Part shown: positions 59,825 to 64,000 of the stretch, piece after piece | Layout: every line of letters starts with the position of its first letter | How positions within the stretch are numbered: the stretch's first letter is position 1 | Source of the DNA: Sinanaerobacter chloroacetimidivorans | GTDB lineage: Bacteria; Bacillota; Clostridia; Peptostreptococcales; Anaerovoracaceae | Length of the DNA: 64,000 bases | Direction of reading: 5' to 3' | NCBI RefSeq assembly: GCF_018128545.1 | Contig: NZ_JAGSND010000016.1 | Coordinates: 1-64,000, forward strand | The notes under the pieces: generated by a model | The model's database searches: none | Told to the model about the DNA's origin: nothing | The model's input: the letters and a program-made list of their open reading frames with translations, nothing else | Program-made: the position numbers and the translations under genes

Positions 59825-61531
59825 ATGGGAGAAGTACAAGTATTAGAAGCAACAAGAACGGTTCCTAATGGCAGGGGCAGAGCAAGAACAGAAAGTAGTG
59901 GACTAAAAGTTGAAAGGATTCGTGTGGCTGCTTATTGCAGAGTATCAACAGATGGTGATGAACAGCTTGGAAGTTTTGAATCTCAAAAGCTTTATTATGA
60001 AGAAAAGATTGCAGCAAATTCAGAATGGGCAAGTGCAGGTATTTTTGCAGATGAAGCAATTACAGGAACAAAGGTGGATAAGAGAGAAGGATTTCAAGAC
60101 ATGATTCAGAAATGTCAATATGGCGAGATTGACTTGGTTCTTACAAAATCCATTTCAAGATTTGCCAGAAATACGCTAGATACGTTGCAATATGTGCGAA
60201 TGCTTAGGGATAGAAATATTGCCGTTTTCTTTGAAAAAGAAAATATCAATACCCTAGATATGAATGGCGAAATGTTATTAACGATTATGAGTTCCCTGGC
60301 ACAACAGGAAGTGGAATCCCTTTCCATGAATGTCAAAATGGGTCTTAAGATGAAAATGAAAAGAGGTGAAATGATTGGATTTAATGGTTGTCTTGGATAT
60401 GATTATCATCCAGAGGATAAGTCCATTACAGTAAACGAGGATGAAGCGGAAATTGTCAAATTTATTTTCGATATGTATCTGCAAGGCTATGGAACCACAA
60501 CCATTGCCAAAAGGCTGATAGAACTTGGGAAGAAGAATAAGAAAGGGAAAGTCAGCTGGCATACCCATGGAGTTATGGGAATTATTCAGAATGAAAAATA
60601 CAAAGGAGATATTCTTCTTGGAAAAACATTTACTACAGATCCAATTTCAAAGAGAAGGCTTGCTAATATGGGAGAGGAAGATCAGTTTTATATCCGTGAC
60701 CATCATGAAGCAATTGTTTCCAGGGAAGTGTGGGACGAAGCGGAGCAGGTTCGTCTGAAACGATCCAAGAATAAAGTGGTGGAAACTACCGGGAATCGGG
60801 AACGTTATACAAGGCAATATGCATTTAGCAGTATGTGTGAATGCGCCTATTGTGGGCATAAGTTGACAAGAAGGACAAGGCATAGCAGTTCTGTATATGA
60901 AAAACCTGTATGGCAATGTATGAATGCCACCAAGAATGGAATTGCCTGTTGTCCAAATTGTAAAGCCATTGATGAAAATATTTTGGAAGGAGCCTTTTTG
61001 GAAGCCTTCGGTTTACTAGCTGGTAATTTTGATGATGTGCTTGATCTGGTCATGACTCATGTAGAGGAAGCGGCAAGCAATGATGAGGACATCAGAAAAA
61101 AGAAGCAGATAGACAAAGACATATCTTCACTGGAATCTAGAAAAAGTCGAATGACAGATATGCTCATTGATGGTACAATTACAAAAGATGTTTTTAATGA
61201 TAAGTTAATAGAAATCACTAGAAAACTTCATAATTTTGCCGAGAAGAAACTTCTATTGGAAGAGAGTATCGGTAAACAGAAAGATGTTGGCAAACGAATG
61301 TCAGAACTTCGTGAGACACTAAAGCAAGAAAATATCCTTGATGAATTTGACCGAGTAGTCCTTGAAAGTATTATCGACAAAGTTATAGTCGGAGGATACG
61401 ATGAAGAAGGCAATCCAGATCCTTATAAACTGACTTTTGTATTAAAAGGGAATCAGTCAAAAACGATTCCGAATGCAAAGGACAATTATAAAGAGCAGAG
61501 GAATTCAGAGAAAGGAAAGAAGGTGTCATAG
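59825..61531 (+). CDS. Large serine recombinase 4, complete
   Basis: 568-residue recombinase. Catalytic Ser41 is in AYCRVSTDGDEQ, then GIFADEAITGTKVDKREGF and ISRFARNT. The recombinase domain is GFNGCLGYDYHPEDKSI near residue 195, with zinc ribbon CAYCGHKLTRR...C...CC.NC, a long coiled coil (about 435-510) and a C-terminal KVIVGGYDEEG strand. GGAGG precedes ATG 59825; the earlier in-frame ATG lacks a ribosome-binding site. It belongs to a different element from the three ICE recombinases. A complete enzyme here suggests this second element may be mobile. Confidence 0.93.
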   Translation: MGEVQVLEATRTVPNGRGRARTESSGLKVERIRVAAYCRVSTDGDEQLGSFESQKLYYEEKIAANSEWASAGIFADEAITGTKVDKREGFQDMIQKCQYGEIDLVLTKSISRFARNTLDTLQYVRMLRDRNIAVFFEKENINTLDMNGEMLLTIMSSLAQQEVESLSMNVKMGLKMKMKRGEMIGFNGCLGYDYHPEDKSITVNEDEAEIVKFIFDMYLQGYGTTTIAKRLIELGKKNKKGKVSWHTHGVMGIIQNEKYKGDILLGKTFTTDPISKRRLANMGEEDQFYIRDHHEAIVSREVWDEAEQVRLKRSKNKVVETTGNRERYTRQYAFSSMCECAYCGHKLTRRTRHSSSVYEKPVWQCMNATKNGIACCPNCKAIDENILEGAFLEAFGLLAGNFDDVLDLVMTHVEEAASNDEDIRKKKQIDKDISSLESRKSRMTDMLIDGTITKDVFNDKLIEITRKLHNFAEKKLLLEESIGKQKDVGKRMSELRETLKQENILDEFDRVVLESIIDKVIVGGYDEEGNPDPYKLTFVLKGNQSKTIPNAKDNYKEQRNSEKGKKVS

Positions 61532-61723
61532 ATGGAGAAACAGCTGGCAGAAGTTGTTGATGGGACTGAAATCAAAGAAATAACTGAGACACAAAATTTG
61601 TGTTCATGTGAGAATGACGGGGCAAGTAATATGGTCTCATCAGAGAATAACGACGCATGTGGAGGTAATAACTCTGTTGCAGAAAGCTTGAGGCAGAAGT
61701 GCAGAAAAGTTATGCCGATTTGA
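61532..61723 (+). CDS. Small hypothetical protein coupled to recombinase 4
   Basis: 63-residue acidic, Ser/Asn-rich protein starting directly after the recombinase stop, with AAAGGTG upstream. It contains CSCENDG and DACGG, four cysteines in all. It has no recognised family and is probably disordered. Its small size and position fit an excision factor or antagonist of the recombinase, but there is no sequence proof. A terminator follows (AGGCATTA/TAATGCCT, 61765-61815). Confidence 0.45.
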   Translation: MEKQLAEVVDGTEIKEITETQNLCSCENDGASNMVSSENNDACGGNNSVAESLRQKCRKVMPI

Positions 61724-62058
61724 CATATTAAAACGAATAAGTAAATAATACAGAAAGTAAAGATAGGCATTAGCGTGATTGTACCGTAGGGTAAATATAC
61801 GTTAATGCCTTTTCTTTTTTTACATAAAGACGATTTGTTAAGATAACATTCATATTATTACACTTGTACGGATATTGATTATGAATTTGATACAATTTAT
61901 TTCGAAAGGAGAAGCAGAGATTCGGTATAACAAATGTGTTAAGATATATGAATCATGGTGAAAACACATAACTATATTTTACATATTTGTGAGCAGATAG
62001 GTTTGAAGGCACTTTAATCCGAATAAATACCTGCGAGCAAGTCAATGGCAGGTGTTAA
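61724..62058 (+). other. Intergenic stretch with terminator
   Basis: The stem AGGCATTA (61765-61772)/TAATGCCT (61803-61810) followed by TTTTCTTTTTT terminates the recombinase unit. The rest is AT-rich with no gene seen. Confidence 0.6.
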
Positions 62059-62928
62059 ATGAAAAAGGTTAGAAAAATTGAAGTACCCGAGAAACAAACA
62101 GATAGCAGAAAATTAAAAGTAGCAGCATATTGCAGGGTGAGTACTAAATATGAGAGCCAGAAATCCAGTATAGATCTGTAGGTAGAATATTATACAAAAT
62201 ATATTGAGAAGCAGGCGGATTGGGAATTTTTATGGATATGACGTTATTGATGGAGAAATAGTATCAATAAAGAGCAGGCGGAGGTTGTAATAAATATTTT
62301 TGAATGGTATCTGGCAGGTTTATCTCTGAGGCAGATAAAGAATAGGTTGGAGTCTCTGGAAATTAAAACAGCTACTGGTAATAATGTGTGGCATGAAAAA
62401 GTAATACTTGGAATGCTTGGCAATGAGAAATATATGGGAGCAGCATCCTCCAGAAGTCTTATACTCAGGATTATCTGAATGGAAAACGTGAGAAGAATGA
62501 TGGACAAAGAACCAGATACTATGTGTATGATACTCATTTGGGTATTATTTCAAAGGAAAAGTTCTTTGAAACTGTTTGTGAAATTAGGAATAGAAAAAGA
62601 AACATAAATAACAGTGATGGGGATATAAAAACAAGTGGAAAAAAATATAATGGGCAGAATTTGTTGGCAAATATACTGGTTTGTGAAGAATGCGGTGCTT
62701 CATTCAGAAGACGTATAGAACGAGGAAAAGTAGTATACAGATGTGCTACGAGAATGGACAAAGGACGAGAGGCATGTGAGAATTCACCAACAATTGAGGA
62801 AAGCTGGATCAAAGAAGAACTCGCCTAAGAGGGTTTGCGATGGGGAGTATATGGAGGAGAAAGTAAGGAAGATGGTGTATGAGATTAGAGTTGGAAAAGA
62901 CAGAGTGTTAAAGATTGAAATAAAGTAG
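62059..62928 (+). pseudogene. Decayed large serine recombinase
   Basis: The frame starts KLKVAAYCRVSTKYESQKSSIDL, then a TAG at 62179-62181, then VEYYTKYIEKQADWEF and a further stop. The rest of the catalytic domain is deleted. Recombinase-domain sequence resumes (NKEQAEVVINIFEWYLAGLS, then NEKYMGA), shifts frame near 62440, continues with the zinc ribbon CEECGASFRRR, and ends after another shift with EEKVRKMVYEIRVGKDR. At least one nonsense change, two frameshifts and a deletion make it non-functional. Confidence 0.85.
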
Positions 62929-63289
62929 ATAAAGATAATTATATTATTTTTTATATGATACAAAGCATCAAGAAATAGAACAATTGTTGATGCACGCACC
63001 AAATTTTTGTCAAGATTTCGCCATCCTCTGTGAGTGAACTCATTATCCTTAGAGAATATGCAGCAGGGAATGAGACTGCTGGAGTAAAAGTTTGATAAAT
63101 GAGGTGTGAGATTACGATAAAACGGCAAGAGCGATTATGAAAAAGCTGTTCTTGTTGAAGATAGAAATTTTATGAATAAATTCTGTCAATATAACTGAAA
63201 CTGTGTGTTTCATTATAAATGGTCTTTTATTTAAATTGTCGTAATAAGAAAATCATAAAAAGTTATGTCCAATTATGTCCAAAATTATA
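62929..63289. other. Intergenic stretch without a gene
   Basis: AT-rich sequence behind the decayed recombinase. I see no frame with a ribosome-binding site and no strong hairpin. It may contain one end of the second mobile element. Confidence 0.4.
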
Positions 63290-63344
63290 TTGACATTATT
63301 GGTTATAAATGCTATTATAAAAGAGTAAAATACGAATGTGTCCA
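63263..63344 (+). promoter_or_regulatory. Promoter of the AAA+ gene with TATGTCCAA repeats
   Basis: TTGACA (63290-63295), 17 bases, TATTAT (63313-63318). Directly upstream TTATGTCCAA is repeated in tandem (63263-63272 and 63273-63282), and ATGTGTCCAA recurs downstream at 63335-63344. This suggests a regulator bound on both sides of the promoter. Confidence 0.65.
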
Positions 63345-63360
63345 AAAAAGAGGTGCGAAT

Positions 63361-64000
63361 ATGAAATCGGGTTTGGTTGTAAAATTAGTTGAGGCTCATA
63401 GTTCTAGTAGCGAAGATGCTTTTAAAATTGCATTGAATAATTTAGCTGAAGATGAAGAGAAAAAAGGGAATGCAACCACGGCCTCGTTGCTGAGGAATGC
63501 GTATGTTTATGACAAAAAACGTTCAACCACATACAATGACAGTCCGCTTTCTGAAATGTCATTTTCAACACAGAGTGCCATCCCTATGCCTAAAGACAGG
63601 GATAGCACATTAGACTTACTAGAGGTTTTAACTCCTAAAATTAAACTATCTGATGTGGCTTTGCCGGAGAAGACAGTTCAAGTTCTGAAACAGGTTGTTG
63701 CGGAGCAAAGATCCATAGAACAACTTGCTGACAGAGGCGTTGTACCTGCGAATAGACTTTTATTTTGTGGCCCTCCGGGCTGCGGAAAAACTTTGACGGC
63801 AAATGCATTAGCGGGCGAATTGGATATGCCGATTGCATATGTGAAACTTGATGGATTGGTCTCCTCATATCTGGGACAGACCGGAACAAATATAAGAAAA
63901 ATATTTGACTTTGTTAAGAATAAACGCATCATGTTGTTTTTAGATGAATTTGACGCAATTGCAAAGAAGAGAGATGATTCAAATGAATTAGGTGAATTGA
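63361..64000 (+). CDS. AAA+ ATPase, partial at window end; IetA-like candidate
   Basis: First 213 residues of an AAA+ ATPase. The N-terminal helical region (about 1-110) is followed by the ATPase core with Walker A GPPGCGKT (137-144), a KLDGLVSSYLGQTG pore-loop region, and Walker B MLFLDEFDAI (191-200). AGAGGTG precedes ATG 63361. Stand-alone AAA+ proteins of this layout are often encoded before a subtilisin-like protease, as in the IetAS antiphage pair. The partner would lie beyond the window, so the assignment is only a possibility. Confidence 0.72.
   Translation, partial: MKSGLVVKLVEAHSSSSEDAFKIALNNLAEDEEKKGNATTASLLRNAYVYDKKRSTTYNDSPLSEMSFSTQSAIPMPKDRDSTLDLLEVLTPKIKLSDVALPEKTVQVLKQVVAEQRSIEQLADRGVVPANRLLFCGPPGCGKTLTANALAGELDMPIAYVKLDGLVSSYLGQTGTNIRKIFDFVKNKRIMLFLDEFDAIAKKRDDSNELGEL

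Overview
The window looks like a low-GC Gram-positive anaerobe of the class Clostridia, probably Lachnospirales. The reasons are AGGAGG ribosome-binding sites throughout, frequent TTG and GTG starts, sigma-A promoters, a c-di-GMP-I riboswitch, PucR- and PocR-type regulators, and a conjugation module of the C. difficile CD1107-CD1115 type. No rRNA, tRNA or CRISPR array was found.

Region 1 (1-19.3 kb, visibly GC-richer) is the conjugation and maintenance part of an integrative conjugative element (ICE) whose left end lies outside the window. It holds a 5'-damaged cytosine methyltransferase, PrgI-, VirB4- and VirD4-like transfer proteins, a NlpC/P60-M23 wall hydrolase, an amidoligase with a gamma-glutamylcyclotransferase, an actin-like ParM/ParR pair with a repeat locus, a candidate oriT, an accessory protein, a MobP3-type relaxase carrying about 12 Sel1 repeats, and a Toprim primase-like protein. 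Several unrelated proteins here end in a similar alternating hydrophobic tail.

Region 2 (19.4-29.2 kb, GC-poorer) is an arsenic cargo: a Cys-rich MarR, ArsM, an ArsN-like acetyltransferase, a 43-aa Cys-rich membrane peptide, ArsR, a CoA-disulfide reductase-rhodanese fusion, Acr3, a 52-aa coiled coil, a second ArsR, a second Acr3, ArsD and a double-domain ArsA. Together they would sense, methylate, acetylate and extrude trivalent arsenicals.

Region 3 (29.2-36.6 kb) is the integration end of the ICE. It contains a c-di-GMP-I riboswitch with terminator, tiny ORFs, a sigma-like protein, a structured RNA resembling HEARO/omega RNA without an IscB/IsrB gene, a resolvase domain lacking its catalytic serine, a SHOCT-like small protein, and three large serine recombinase genes, the middle one without a catalytic domain.

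Region 4 (36.6-58.9 kb, AT-rich chromosome) mixes intact metabolic operons with gene fragments. Intact parts are a membrane-anchored hydrolase with a MarR, a PucR regulator divergent from an old-yellow-enzyme/SDR operon, a yjdF-type riboswitch with yjdF, and a PocR/AraC-controlled glycerol locus (GldA, DhaK-DhaL fusion, monoacylglycerol-lipase-like hydrolase). Damaged parts are a QatA-QatB defence remnant, a chemoreceptor lacking its sensor, a CarD gene with an amber codon at position 7, an S66 peptidase joined to the tail of RNase G, a truncated secreted protein and a truncated NB-ARC ATPase.

Region 5 (59-64 kb) is a second mobile module: an unclassified structured-RNA candidate, a second SHOCT-like protein with a large serine recombinase, a decayed recombinase, and the start of an AAA+ ATPase that may begin an IetAS-like ATPase/protease defence pair beyond the window edge.
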